From an uncultured Curvibacter sp. (GTDB lineage Bacteria > Pseudomonadota > Gammaproteobacteria > Burkholderiales > Burkholderiaceae): 5,792 nucleotides of DNA. How positions within the stretch are numbered: position 1 is the stretch's first letter; each line of letters opens with the position of its first letter. Below the pieces are notes generated by a model that saw only the letters and a list, made by a program, of their open reading frames with translations, did not search any database and was not told where the DNA came from. The stretch is from contig CAMLNH010000182.1 in the NCBI GenBank assembly GCA_946481355.1, positions 1 to 5,792 of the forward strand. The letters are read 5' to 3'. Both the position numbers and the translations under genes were made by a program. This document shows positions 5,607-5,792 of this stretch, piece after piece.

Positions 5607-5792
5607 TCAGATGGAATTCAGGGCCTGCCGTACTTCACCGGTGCTCAGCACCTCCGAGAGCACCAGGGGTGCACGGCCTGCACGATAGAACACATACACC
5701 GGCACCCCGCTGCGGCCCAGCTGGCCCAGGGCCGTGGTGATGGCCGGGTCGCGCCGCGTCCAGTCGGCGCGCAGCATCACGACGCCGCGGGT
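5607..5792 (-). CDS. dsbD: C-terminal end of a DsbD-family thiol:disulfide interchange protein (5' part outside window)
   Basis: Reading inward from the right edge, the minus strand encodes 61 residues ending at a TGA (5609-5607). The stretch VVMLRADWTRRDPAI, then LGRSGVPVYVFY and a closing LVLSEVLSTGEVRQAL, is characteristic of the C-terminal thioredoxin-fold domain of DsbD/DipZ/ScsB-type proteins. These inner-membrane proteins pass electrons from cytoplasmic thioredoxin to periplasmic thiol proteins. The SGVP segment contains the cis-proline typical of thioredoxin folds. The domain's CxxC pair and the transmembrane core lie outside the window, so which subfamily this is (DsbD proper or ScsB-like) cannot be settled here. 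It is followed after 13 bp by the first redoxin gene, a common arrangement for a reductase and its periplasmic client. Confidence 0.8.
   Translation of the reverse strand, partial: TRGVVMLRADWTRRDPAITTALGQLGRSGVPVYVFYRAGRAPLVLSEVLSTGEVRQALNSI

Overview
The window is GC-rich, gene-dense bacterial chromosome. The PriA and HemE sequences, the gene order and the composition suggest a betaproteobacterium, most likely Burkholderiales and possibly a Comamonadaceae-type organism. This placement is inferred from protein style and not from a marker gene. There are no RNA genes, CRISPR arrays, insertion sequences or phage genes.

Layout: the 3' end of an unrecognised gene (1-351, +) converges on priA (360-2432, -) with 8 bp between the stop codons. 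A 389-bp intergenic region follows (2433-2821). Its priA-proximal part is AT-rich compared with its surroundings. It holds two consensus DnaA boxes, two exact IHF-consensus sites and several inverted repeats. Next, all on the minus strand and reading right to left, come the tail of a DsbD-family thiol:disulfide reductase (5607-5792), two tandem periplasmic thioredoxin-fold/peroxiredoxin-like proteins (4991-5593 and 4386-4991), an unknown protein with two membrane segments (3963-4331), and hemE (2822-3916). Spacing is 13 bp, a 1-base stop/start overlap, 54 bp and 46 bp, so these five genes probably form one transcription unit whose promoter lies beyond the window.

Functionally, the right half looks like a periplasmic thiol-redox module. 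DsbD would carry electrons across the inner membrane, and the two exported redoxins, each with exactly two cysteines 135 residues apart, are plausible acceptors. HemE, for tetrapyrrole synthesis, follows on the same strand. PriA restarts stalled replication forks. The most unusual feature is the DnaA/IHF-type cluster between priA and hemE, which resembles part of an origin or a DnaA-controlled promoter. No wholly new system is evident. That cluster and the paired two-cysteine redoxins deserve the closest look.
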